The position numbers and the translations under genes were made by a program. From contig FN649733.1 in the NCBI GenBank assembly GCA_000310025.1, forward strand, positions 3,443,899 to 3,507,898: a DNA stretch of 64,000 nucleotides, given 5' to 3'. Source of the DNA: Ectocarpus siliculosus. Its lineage: Eukaryota > Sar > Phaeophyceae > Ectocarpales > Ectocarpaceae. Below the pieces are notes generated by a model. The model was not told where the DNA came from. It saw nothing but the letters and a program-made list of their open reading frames with translations, and ran no database searches. Shown here one piece after another: positions 1 to 18,500 of this stretch (its first letter is position 1; each line of letters begins with the position of its first letter).

Positions 1-480
1 TCTTTTTTGGCGCTTCTGTCAAGGGGGTGCCATTTTTTGGGTTTCCCCGGGTGCGGTTGGGGTTTTTGTTTTTTTGGGGGGGCCTTTTTTTTTCCTTGAA
101 AGGGCCTTTCCGCCCCCCCGCTTCGGGAAAAAGTTTGGCCCATTTTTTTTTGCTGCCTTTGTTTTTCCCGTTGTTTTTTTTAATCCACAAAAGGGGGTGG
201 GGGTTGGGGCTTTTGGGGGTTTTGTTCCGGGTGCGGCATTTTTTGGGGATTTTGCTGCGGGGGGGGTGGGTGTTGGTGGGGTTGTTTTTGATGCGGGTGC
301 GGGGTTTGCTGTTTTTTTTCCGGGCCCCCCCTTTCCCCGTAAAAAAGGGGTTGGTTTTTTTTTTTTTTTTGGGGGGGGGTTTGGAACCCTCCTCCCCCCC
401 CGCCCCCCTTCCTTGGGGGGGGTTTGGGGGGCCCCTGGGGCCCCTTTCCCAAAAAGCCCCCCCCCCCCCCCCGCATCCCG
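1..480. other. low-quality, homopolymer-rich contig end
   Basis: The first 480 bases consist almost entirely of runs of G, T and C (for example long T and G runs around 355-380 and C runs around 455-472), with a texture unlike the rest of the window. Reading frames on both strands give only Pro/Gly/Phe/Lys-rich noise. From about 480 rightwards the sequence becomes normal. This pattern is typical of poor base calls at the end of a read or next to an assembly gap. It could instead be a genuine low-complexity tract. No gene boundary should be drawn inside it. Confidence 0.6.
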
Positions 481-728
481 AGACCTGCAGCCCCTGGAAC
501 CCCTTGCTGCTGCTGGGGGGCCACCACCCCTGCCGCTGCTGGGTGCAAGAGGTTTCCCCGCATGCCCCCGGGGGTCACCAACTCCGGACTGTTCGTGTGG
601 GTGTGGCTGCTCGCCGACGCCGCCGCCGCCGCTGGCGTGGACGTGTTCGACATTGCCGCGGGATCTTCGAAGCTGCCGCGAGACGTTTGCCACCCGGAAG
701 CGTATCCGGCGGGCACGAGGCCTGGTGA
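424..728 (-). CDS. possible partial exon of a Gly/Ala/Pro-rich protein
   Basis: On the minus strand an open frame entering at about 728, just after a CAG that could be a splice acceptor, reads as a Ser/Thr/Ala-rich segment with poly-Ala, His-Thr, Gln and Gly runs (motifs such as SFEDPAAMSNTSTPAAAAA and VAPQQQQGVPGAAGL). It then dissolves into the homopolymer tract at the contig end. The composition is compatible with a disordered segment of a regulatory protein. I recognise no domain. The other strand is also open over part of this span, so even the strand is an inference. Confidence 0.25.
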
Positions 729-1301
729 TGATATCACCCTGGAATAGTACATCATTGTTTTGTTTGTCGGGAAGGGGTGTGCGTGAGAAAAAAAACACAT
801 GTTGTTCGAGGTAACAAAAACGAAGAGAGCTGGAATGGACCTGCAGTGTGACGGCCGGATGGTTGGGCGCGTGCGGGTGCACGATGAGAGCACTTCTTGC
901 GCGCCATCTCAACGCTCGTGCGAGTACGAAGCAAGGTTTTCTCGCGCGGCTATTTCCCCACAACTCGCAACCATGCTCGCGGGACAACCGGTAACGACGA
1001 ATGATGGGCGCCGGCGACAAAAAATAGGTCCAACCAACAGCAGTCCCGACCAGCAGCAGCATACGATGGAAATTGAGCCGGGGACACATGCCCCTAAAGC
1101 AGAGACAACAACGAACCAGCGGAATCACGCTTCCTTGAAACTCCCATGGGAAGAAAAAAAAACGTTCACACGACCCGTTGCGAACCTCCTCCGTGGCCAA
1201 CCCACTTGCAGGGCGAGTCTGACTACTGGACCGCCTACTCGCCTATCCTTGTGTCCCACGATACACGATACACAAGGCTGACGTATTTTATTTTTGGCCG
1301 C

Positions 1302-1655
1302 AGGTTGGCGCGGTCAACCCACACAACCACACACTACATGCGCACATGGCGAAAGTTCCGACCCCCCTTCCAGGGACCATTACTTTAGCCGCTAGCGCTG
1401 AATCTGTTCATGGATCAGCCGGTTAGCGCGGTCGGTGCAAAACAAAGAACACAAGCAACAACTATTGTGCCCCCCATGTCCGAAGAACCCTTTGACTAGA
1501 ACGCGCGTTTGCGAGTATTGTCCCGCCGGAAGACTGGCGTCGTGTCTTTGGCCAGCAGTAAGCTAGCGCGATCGATGCCAATTCGAAAACACAAACATAC
1601 ATGGCATTTCATTGGTCAGCCGGTTGGCGCGGGTCGATGCAACCAATAAATTCAC
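1302..1655. repeat. four dispersed copies of a ~20-bp GC-rich motif
   Basis: A motif close to GGTTRGCGCGGTCGRTGCAA recurs at about 1303, 1420, 1561 and 1619. Each copy is followed by an A/C-rich stretch with ACAAACA-type words. Spacing is irregular (roughly 115, 140 and 60 bp). The cluster lies immediately 3' of the stop codon of the minus-strand cyclin gene, so it would fall in its 3' UTR or downstream flank. Function unknown. Confidence 0.5.
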
Positions 1656-1686
1656 ATACAACACAACACAACACAACACACGAGCC

Positions 1687-3149
1687 TCACCGACCGTCAC
1701 GAGCGCCGTCCTGCAGCAGCCCCGACGGGGGCTGCTGGCTCTTCACCACGGCCCCAGAGCAGCCGCACACAGAGCAGTTGGAGTGCTCCCCGAGCCTCTC
1801 CCGGTAGTTGCGGTACTCCTCCGATGTCACGGCCAGGTTGAAGTCCAAGCCGAACAGGAACTCGATCTCTAGCGAGTTCATCTCCACGCACGGGACACCA
1901 CCCACCTAACATTGCGCGCGCGCGGGGGTGGGGGGTATGGACTGTTAAAGCGGTGTGCAGGTAATTTAGCTCACGCAACATACCAACAGTACGCCTTTTG
2001 CCGTACACCGATAGCATCGGCGGGGGAGGGAATTTCCGACGCCGTCACTTCAGCAAGAAGACTACGGTTGGTTACGTGGAGGCATGCCGAGGAGCCAGCC
2101 CCTCGGCGGGGGATATCATGCCGCGACAGCAGTAAATTGGCGTAGGGATGCGGTGAGGGTGTGACCGTGCTTGCGATATTCTGCTGCCTTTGCATCTTGA
2201 CGCCTTCACAAGCGCGACTACCGCTGTTGTGCGTCGAAGACCGCATGCCGCGCACCTTGGCGTAGTAGGCGTTGTTGTAGTACTGGTCGTCGAAAAACTT
2301 GGCGGCGACCATTACACTCGTGATGGCCACGCGGTGGACATTGAGCGCGGTGAGCGCGAAGTCGTTCCGCTGGATGAAGCGGTCCATGTAGATCAGCCCC
2401 AGCACGAAGCACTCGTTGCTGCAGCTCGAGTACTTGAGGATGCGGTCGAGATATCTAGGGTGATGGGAGGGAGGAAGGGGGGGGGCGGGGGCGCAGAACA
2501 ATTTAAGGTCGAAACAGGTGAAGAAGACAAACAGAAAAGGACCAGTCGAGCGATTTTGTGTGATGTGTGTGCGTGCCACCTCCAACAGGGTAGGGAGAAC
2601 CACACATCCTGAACAGTCTCCTATCCGACCCTGCGTTGCAGCAGTCTGAGAAACAAACACGACGTTCTCATTGTGCCTGTGTTTGATTTGCCTCTATAGA
2701 GCTACATCGAACAAAGGACCTCGAACGCGCAAGGAGCTGCATCGGCTGGGGGGGGGCAATGTTGTGCATGCATCTTTCGCGCTTGTCCTTACAGCCAGCT
2801 CCGAAAACCACGCTGGCATGCGCATAGTGGCGGCAAGCACAACAGCCCACACCACCGCCCCTCATAGCAACAGCCCACACCACCGCCCCTCATAGCAACA
2901 GCCCACACCACCGCCCCTCATAGCAACAGCCGCAAAGGCGCTCCGTTGTATGGCGTACGACACAAAACATCAAAACACAATCTTGGATCGATCGAGCTAT
3001 CGCTAACAAGCTTCATAGCTCACTCTGCGACGCCAATACCAGGAGGCCTCAGGGCGTGAAACTTGGTGACCGCGCCCGCCTCCAAGTGGTCATGCTGACC
3101 AGCCAGTCACAAGAGAGAGAGGGAGAGAGAGGGAGACAGACAGACAGAC

Positions 3150-3185
<36 letters not shown>

Positions 3186-3656
3186 GACCCGATGATCAGG
3201 GACCGAATTTCCGTACCGATGCAACGAGTGGGCCACGCGAAATACCCACCGATTGGTAAGCACTCGTTCGTGCAGACGCATCACAAAAAAAAAAAAAAGT
3301 TCGTTCGCCTCAGGGTACGAACGAGACGCCGACAGTAAAAGAGGAAAAATCGTCCTCTGACTATACTCGAAACTCACGACAAAAAACATGCTTCGAAGTA
3401 AACACTACCGAGAAGACAAGATGACCAAAATAACGGTGGTACATCAGATATCTTCGCAACGCAAAATGTATCCTGTAACCTTTGCTTCGGTGGGGGGGAA
3501 GAAGACATACTCAAATGCAAAAAACAAACTACGGAACACGACACCTTGCTCGCTCACCCCGCTGTTTGCGTTGGCCTGAATGAGCTTCTCGAGGACGCAG
3601 GCGAGGACCGTAACGAGCGCCCTCCCCTCCGACACCTGCTCGGGCGTGCTCTCCAT
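1687..3656 (-). CDS. PHO80-like (cyclin P/U-type) cyclin
   Basis: Four phase-consistent exons on the minus strand: 3656-3558, 3094-3024, 2454-2256 and 1905-1687, giving 195 residues. Exon 1 carries [13 protein letters not shown], exon 2 [16 protein letters not shown], exon 3 the cyclin-box core ([52 protein letters not shown]) and exon 4 [21 protein letters not shown]. These are the hallmarks of the PHO80/cyclin-U family, which binds a PHO85/CDK-type kinase and acts in nutrient (phosphate) or cell-cycle control. The splice of exons 2 and 3 completes a Glu codon split GA|A. The ATG at 3656 is the first in exon 1. An in-frame TAG lies just upstream and overlaps a possible acceptor (TTCTAG), so an extra upstream exon cannot be excluded. 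The tail after residue ~150 is Cys- and Gln-containing and not conserved. The intron 2455-3023 holds a 28-bp minisatellite and intron 3095-3557 a GA/CT microsatellite. Confidence 0.92.
2840..2931. repeat. 28-bp minisatellite in cyclin intron
   Basis: About 3.3 tandem copies of a 28-bp unit containing ACAGCCCACACCACCGCC start at 2840, 2868 and 2896 with a partial copy to 2931. Copies are essentially identical. The array sits inside the second intron of the minus-strand cyclin gene. Confidence 0.9.
3108..3183. repeat. GA/GACA microsatellite forming the pyrimidine tract of a cyclin intron
   Basis: The plus strand reads as GAGA repeats, then GACA repeats, then a long pure GA run. On the transcribed (minus) strand this is CT/CTGT-rich and ends about 14 bases before the acceptor that opens cyclin exon 2 at 3094. 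It therefore occupies the place of the polypyrimidine tract of that intron. Confidence 0.85.
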
Positions 3657-6399
3657 GGCGTCCAAGGCCTAGAACAAACCCCGCAACGTCTAGAAGGGGC
3701 GTTCCCGCCCCCCCCCCGCCCAAACGCCGTGCAAATCACTTCCCAGATCTCCGGTGCCAACCAAGCGTCCGGTGCGATCGTTCTTGCAAACGGATGGCTG
3801 GATATAACCGTGAATCGACAAATAAGCAACCGCAGTGTCTTGCAAAAAGCTCTGCCCTAAGCGTGTACGATAGAATTGTGCTCTACTCTCCCTCCCGGGA
3901 ACCGCCCAACTGGCGGGGCCAATCAGAACACGATCTGAAGGAACGAGCCAACGAGAGAACCCGGAAACGAGTCGACTATTCTCGTTACCAAAACGAAGGA
4001 CTCTAAAATATACTTCCTAGATAAACAGAGGGCCAAAAATTCGATCAGTGTAGACCTAACCCCCCCCCCCCCGGGAATAACAAATAACCAAACAAGAATA
4101 GACCCGTTCGGGAATACCGCCACACGGCGGGCCCCTCGTTTCAAACCAAAACACGAAACCCTATCCGCTTGCGCCGGGGGCTCTGCTGCCGCACGCGCGC
4201 CCCGCCCCCTTCTCTACCCAGCCAACCGTTCTCCGTAGTCTCCGAAACCCTTCCTTTCCTCGTCTTCGCTTTGGCTTCGTGAGGGGAGCCTCCTGCCCAA
4301 TGCGTCAACAGCGCAGAGAAGACACAACAGGGGTCACCGTGAAGCGGGGGGTGGGGGGGGTAGCGGGATATGGTAAGGGTGCAGGTGTGTAGGTGCTGGA
4401 GCAGCGGGAAATAGGACGCTATCTTGAACAAAAAAAAAAGGCACTCACACTGGCACATGAACGAATGTTGCGGATGGTGGTTCGAGATACAACGCGCGCG
4501 ATCAGGCAAGAAATAAGGCCGACGCAGGGTGCGCTCTATATTTTCGGCTCACGGTTGAAGTAGCAGGGAAGAAATAACTGATCTCGGTAGTGGGTGCGGC
4601 GGAGGAACGAGCTGCTCGCGAGTGGTGCATGAGACAGGGACGGCGGTGGCACATGATATTGCTCCTGCTGTTCGCGCACCCGGTCTCTCTCCAAACCCCG
4701 CAATTGTTGGAAAACACAAGCTTTGCTGAGGCGATGAAGGGCGCATGAGACTCGTCGCCTAGAGGGAATCGGGGACTGCGAAATGCTTGACACGGGAAGC
4801 AACACTTGTGGCTGCAAAAGGCGGTGGCGAGACACTCGCCGAAAATAAAAATAAAGTGTCCCGCTTAGGATGTCTTCAACTTATATAAAGCAATCATTCC
4901 ACGACGTCTCCGTCACTGCTTTAATACTGCTGCTGCTTGCGGAGTCTGTCTGCCGTACAATGGTCTTGTTTTGCTCTACCGAGACACACAAGGTTCGGCG
5001 GAGTGACACAACACTCCTTTCACGGCCGGTGCAGGTCGTCGGACTTTAGTCGCGACGATTCTCGTTTCCCTCGTCAACCGTCAAGTCGGACTTTGCCAAA
5101 CCAAACAAGACGGGGTGTCCTCGGGCTAGATACCATTGCTGCTTCCTTGTTTTCTACATCAACAGACAAGTGTCCGCCACAAACCAAAATCAAATGGTAA
5201 ATGGATCAGAGGGCAATGCTCTTGTTACGGGTCTGGTTTGGTTGACGCGGCGGCCTTTTATGAACACGCCGCCACGGGTTTTCTCCTTCAAACCGTTGGA
5301 TGCGGTAGGATGATCCTCACCTCGCCACCAACTTGGCACGAAAGAAGCTGGAGCTCCGGTCCTCACGGTAAACGCTAACCCCACGTATACACCCAAAACC
5401 TCCCTTCATGCTCAAAGAGCTTATACACCGACCCTATATTGTATAGCCCAGCCTTGCATGGATAGCCTTTCTCTCACGGCAACCAGGTTGTTCCACAGAA
5501 CATTTCAACCGCTCGCCGAGAGAGTGGCAGCTCTTCCCTCTACGACTGTAATAAATCATCAGCTTAAAACAGACTCGAGACTCGAAATAAGTCCAGTACC
5601 CAGCCGGTTTACCTCCACTCACAGAAAATATTCCACCACATCCCATTCGACTGCTGTGGGTATATCTCGAACGGGTAGTCTTGTTTGGTGTGTGTTGTTC
5701 TTAATCTTTCCAAATAAATGTCACATATGAAGTACAAGTACAAAATAAACATGAGCGGGGCAGGTCAAAGACTATCATCACAAATTCGCAGACCTACAGA
5801 GTAGTACCTTTTCGTGAGACCAGGTACCCGCGTGGTCTGCACGGACCGAAATTAACCCCGACCGTATGCATAGCTATTACGTAGACCCACCTTGCCCCGG
5901 AGTGAGCGAGTTGGTCCCTCTGCTGGTAGATACGTACCACAAGCGAAGCAGCTCCGGCGCTTCCGCGCAACTCCTCCGCCCGGCAGCAGTTCTCCACCCT
6001 TGCTCTGCTATCCGGTTGAAGTGCAACTCCCCGCCCCGCTCCGATGCACAGATCCCTCCTTCGCTGTGCCGGTTCCAACCAACTCAGTCCCTTACGGCCG
6101 GCGACGAGTTGTGTATGCAGGAACGGTCACTCGCAGATCGAATCCCACACCTCTTCTCGAAGGCTGCTTGTTGGTTGCCTCCCTCCTGTTTTGCCGCCGC
6201 AGCACTACACACCCGCGTGCTGAAGCTTGAGCTTGAGCACCGATGCACTTCGGACCGCGCCCGTCTTGCCCTGAACCGCACACAGAGACAGAGTGCCGGC
6301 TGCTGCTTGCTGCTGCCTGCCCGCCGTCGCGAGGAGTTAGTACTGTCTGTATGACGTAGTTTAGGCCCCTCCCCAATGGTACCTTAGCGGCGCATAGCG
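3657..6399. other. intergenic, no supported gene
   Basis: Several short open frames occur on both strands, but none shows a recognisable domain, a consistent codon pattern or convincing splice partners. A C run at 4060-4072 and a few A/T-rich patches are the only visible structure. The 5' UTR or promoter of the cyclin gene, transcribed leftwards, should lie in the first part of this stretch, but I see no clear TATA or initiator element to mark it. Confidence 0.6.
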
Positions 6400-7269
6400 G
6401 TGGCGCGAGCCATACACGCCCCCCGTGCCCCCACACCCCCGGACATCATGCAGGCTTTTGATACCCACCCGATCCCTGACAATGTGCCCCCCCTCGCTGC
6501 TGTTCGCCATTTTGGTAGTAGACAACAAGACGCAGTACAGCACACGTGCGAAGGGCGTGGACACAAACGGAGAAAAACTAAGGACACACAGAGGAGAGAG
6601 GATGTGTACAAACCCTGTTGCATACAACGCTTTTCGAAAAAGCGACGATGGCTGTGCATCGAAAAGATGCAACGCACTTACGAGCGTTCCTACCACGTCC
6701 CCTCATATCAGGTCGTACCCAAGGCCACAGGAAGGAACAGAGGCAGCACCCTCGGAGTGCGCTTGTGCACAGGACGCACACTGATTTTTCCGTTCACTTC
6801 CCGTTTTTGTCCCCCAAACTTAGACAGCCCGACCAGGCAAAGAGGGAACGAGAGAGACAAGGGCCGAAAAAATGTGCGATCGTCAACACTCACGAACTCT
6901 CCGCGCCAAATGATGGGCCCTCACCCTCAAACGCGTGCTAACCATGCGACGCCCTGTCCAGCGCTTCTGGTGAGAATCGGCTCCGTCACTTCAGGGCCAG
7001 AAGGTGTGTGTTTCTGCTGCCCCTGCCCTGCGCTCTCCGGAACCAAAAACGAAAAAACGAACGTAAGAAAATGCTCCTGCGGTGCTGCTGCTGCTGCTGT
7101 TGAAGAGCTTCTCTCCAAAAAGGCACGCACACACAAAGGACCACACACAAAAGCCGCCGCCGTCTCTCCCCCCTCTGTCCCTTCCTTTGCACAGACCGCC
7201 ACCGATGGGGCTTTGACACCTCTCCCAGACGATGCTTCACTGGACGTTGGCGGCGATGGTGATGTGTAG
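6400..7269 (+). CDS. 289-codon open frame, doubtful
   Basis: An uninterrupted plus-strand frame opens with ATG at 6400 and stops at 7267-7269. The product is Pro/Ser/Arg-rich with a short poly-Ala tract near residue 230 from a GCT repeat and an acidic C-terminus (DDASLDVGGDGDV). I recognise no domain, and the overlapping minus strand (6927-7733) is also open for 268 codons, which suggests composition rather than selection keeps both frames free of stops. It could be an exon, a chance ORF, or the shadow of an exon on the other strand. Confidence 0.15.
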   Translation: MARAIHAPRAPTPPDIMQAFDTHPIPDNVPPLAAVRHFGSRQQDAVQHTCEGRGHKRRKTKDTQRREDVYKPCCIQRFSKKRRWLCIEKMQRTYERSYHVPSYQVVPKATGRNRGSTLGVRLCTGRTLIFPFTSRFCPPNLDSPTRQRGNERDKGRKNVRSSTLTNSPRQMMGPHPQTRANHATPCPALLVRIGSVTSGPEGVCFCCPCPALSGTKNEKTNVRKCSCGAAAAAVEELLSKKARTHKGPHTKAAAVSPPSVPSFAQTATDGALTPLPDDASLDVGGDGDV

Positions 7270-8063
7270 CTCTCGTCCATAAAAAAAACGGGTGTGGTAC
7301 ACGGACAAGGCTGGAAGGCTGGTACGGACAGAGCCAGAGACCAGCAGTTGTGGTACCCTCGCTGTCTAGTCAGACGATCCGTTGGTATATTATCTTCAAA
7401 AATGAATAGCACAAGCTTTCGGGGGCTCTGTAGATACACAGGAGTTCGAATGACTAGAGTTCGGGTGAGGGGGGGATGTTTTGTCGCAGCCCCTGCAATT
7501 ATTCCCTCCCCTGAATATAGCCTGCTACATCGAAACCTGACAGTCTCGCCACACTGCACCTGTCGCGGTGTCGTCATGCCGCGGTGTCGTCCTGTCGAGC
7601 ACACCACACCAGGCAACGCTCCAGGCAACGCTCCGTAGCTCTCGAGTATACCCCAAGCCCAAACACTACCGTTTCCACACCAAGAAGTGGGTTTCGCCAC
7701 GACATAAGGACGGGACAGGTCTCCAAAATACACACCGCACGCGCTTCAGCCCCCCACGCCGGATTGCCTGTCCGCTGCTCGCGCCTATCGATGGTCGTAG
7801 CTCCTCGTTATGACCAGTGCGCTCGGTGCCAGGAGCAGCGAGAGCGTGTGAGAGATCCACATCACAGAAGTGGCCACTGCTGTCAAGGCGGCAAACGCTG
7901 TTTGCCGCAGCAGCAACGGCGACATCTACAACCAATACCGCGGCAACCCAAACATCAACAACACGAGGAGTTGTTGTGGGCACTTCCTCCTCGTCCTGCT
8001 GCTACCTCCAGCGGCAGCTACTTTCGGCTCCTCAGCCAAGCAGCGTTGGCCACCGCGACGATA
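7270..8063. other. upstream flank of the TsaD-like gene
   Basis: No supported gene. The stretch contains short direct repeats (GGTGTCGTC near 7567-7590 and a doubled GGCAACGCTCCA near 7613-7636). An open frame runs without a stop into the TsaD-like start codon from 7584, but its translation before 8064 does not resemble a protein of this family. Promoter and 5' UTR of the following gene are expected here. I cannot point to specific elements. Confidence 0.5.
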
Positions 8064-15500
<7,437 letters not shown>

Positions 15501-18500
15501 TGGGTGCTTGGCGTCGCCTTGTTGATTTTGGTCGTCATCTTTCGAATTGGTTCGCCAAGGCGTGTTCGCTAAGCTCCCTCCAAAGCAGCACGTTAATGCG
15601 CCGGTAGTTTGTTTCGACAATTGGTCTTTGACTCGGCCTTGATTGCTGGTTGTGACCTTGATGCTTTTTTTGTCCATTATTGAGGCGGGCATCATGATTT
15701 ATTTTTCTTTTCGACACAGGGATGTCCATCGCTTGAGTTGTATTAACGGTGCAGTCCGCCGCGTGTCCATGTCTCAAGACTGCAGCAGGATGTCACGGTG
15801 TGTGCCAGGTTTCAACTGCCCCTTTTTGGAGGACGGCATGTGGACAATACATACCACGAGCGATAACGTTGGCCTACAGTATTGCCTGGTATCTGTAAAA
15901 ATTCTCGTACAAACAAGTCGGCACTCACCCGCGATCCATGGTTTCGCAAATACATGTACACTTCAAAGTCATGACGTTTATTTCGGATTTCGCTCCGTAT
16001 ATACATCTCTCTCTCAGTGACACCTCTATTATTGCCTCTATAATAGCATCTGCTGCTCCATCGTTCGCCAGGAGGAAAAAAGCACGTTCGTTTGTTGGGC
16101 CCGAAGCGCGGAGGTATTACAGGTACACGTCTTTTTTTGTGCAAAGCGGAGGTTCACAGCAGCAACGAATCTCCCGTTCGCTTTATGGCGCATGTCCCAA
16201 CAGATATCTTGGCCTCTCACATTTTCTTCTGCCACGAATTACGTACACAGGAAGGACATTGGGACGTGTTGGACAGCTGTTGCTCCTATCATGTACCTGG
16301 TGTTTTTAGGTCCGCACCCGCACATACATGATCCTACACACCATGATTATCGCGCGACAACACGCCCATCAGCACCCGCCCCGCCACCCCCATCACACCC
16401 AAAAACACTACATACCCGCACCTAAGGCATATCCAACGAGGAACACCATCGATCACAAACTGGTTCTTGTGAGTTGGCGGGATCGGCGGCCGGTGTGTTT
16501 GCTGAGGCCGCGCGGGGCGACGTAAGAACGGCGACGCGCCCGCTCTTTCTTCCTCTCTCCCTGGTGTGCTAGAATCCCATTACACCAGAGCATCAGAGAA
16601 GCAGGTGCTAACAACGTTCATGAATGCATGTATGCGTGCGTGTTTGCGTTCGTATCTCTCTTCGTTCGTCTATTCTGGCGCCAGTAAGTTCAACGTACAG
16701 CCGGCGCCGTGTTCACCCTGTGAGGCCTCGTATAAAAAATCGGGCTCGTACCAGCCCCTGGCAGGGTCGCACCCAAATGGAGGAACGTTTTCCAGTCGCA
16801 TCCGAACGAGAGTGAAAGGATCTGTCGGACATGATTGGGCATTGCATACATGTGGTAGGATCCAACAGATGCCCTGATTCGGCATGATATTCCCAATCGA
16901 ATAATTTGTATGCGCGTTCCATCGAAAAGAATAAGCATTTTTTTTTTTTTGTCGATTACGGGGGTCACTCATTCAATGCCGCCGCTTGCCTTCTGTCTCA
17001 CACACGAACCAGGCAGGGCGGGCCTCGTCAGCACAGCCGTTCTTCTCTTCTTCGAGGATTCTCCATCTCCACGATAGGCAGAGAGAGACACACACAGACG
17101 GAGAGAGAGAAGAGCGGTTGCGTTGCGGATCCTCGCGGGTGACACGTCAACACGTGGACCTGTACACCACAAAAACGACACACCCCCCAAGCTCCAAGTT
17201 CTTCGTCTCGACCGCTTTCTTTCTTTCCATTTCGGTACAACGCGCATCAGCTCCCCAACCCCAAGCAACAGAAAACTGCAGCTGGTTTAGCACGGAGGGA
17301 GCAGGCGTCAGCAGGAGCGCAGCGGGGGTTGAAGCGGGAGAAGAACAGGACGGCTGCTGTGGTGGGTAGTTTCCTCCGAGTTGTAGTGGCGTGGAAATCT
17401 GGAACTCGCGAACATAGGAGGAAGAGAGCACACGCTGCTGCTGCTGCGCTGCCGAAGAAAAAAGTTCTCAACCAGTGTCGGGTAACAAGCTGCCCTTGTT
17501 TCGGAGGACCACCTGCCCCGCGGGTCCCGGAAGCAACGCACTTGAGGGAACGGGAGCTGACGGCAACCAAAGGTGAGACCAGCGCACCGGGGCGGGAAGT
17601 TGATGACGATGTGTGTGTCCGGTAGATATGCATATGCCTACCCGAGACAGCAGCAGTCAGCGGTTCGGGTAAGTGCATGAAGAGCGAGCCCGAAACAGGG
17701 ACTTCCCCGGAGAGGAAAAGATCGCCCGCCTCTCGACACAGCAAACGACAGATCAACATAATTTCCTCATCGTTTTCATCATCTTTTCAAGGTAAATGTA
17801 TGCCGTCGGTGTGACGCGAAGAGCGCCGAAGTGAGTTTTCTCGACCCGCGATACATGTAGAACAGCAGAGCGTCGTTGCTCACGCGTTGGAACCAAGCAC
17901 GTCGTTGGTTCTGTGGGCGCCGGAATAGACTGAAGCATGTTGAATCTGTACTTATAGACACACGGGTCTCGCTATTTCCGGGTCCCCGTTTTTTTCTTAC
18001 ATGCTGCTGGCATGCTGCCGGTGCCCCTACAGCAATTTGGTGACCCTTTCATAGAAGATTAATTAACATCGCACACTCATGAGGTGCAGATGTTGCTGTC
18101 AGACAGAGACACACCGAGCTACGTGTACATGATTCTTCGAACGACTACAGCAGTATCATCATGGGTGATTCATCATGGATGATACGTATGTCGTTACCGC
18201 GGCAAGGCGTTTTCTCGAAGTTCGGGGAACATCACACCGCCCCGTTTTTATTTTTTCATGCATGCAAATCGCAGCAGTTTCTTTTCTTTCTTTGCGCCTC
18301 TCGCTGCCTCTCACGCGAGCCCAGCGCCAGTCGCTCTTTTTTTTTTATTTGCCGATCGAGATTTTTATGCCGCCTACTGCGTCTGACGTGGTACCGTATT
18401 TTAGGCCTCTGCCTTGTTCGGTAAGCCTACGGTGAGCCTCTCAGGCAAGACTTTGGTTCAGAACAATAAAAATAATGCCGGGCCCGAGGGCAGGGCGCAA

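Noticed and set aside
17247-17759. 170-codon minus-strand frame as a gene
   Set aside because: No domain, no conserved start context, no splice partners, and composition similar to neighbouring non-coding sequence.
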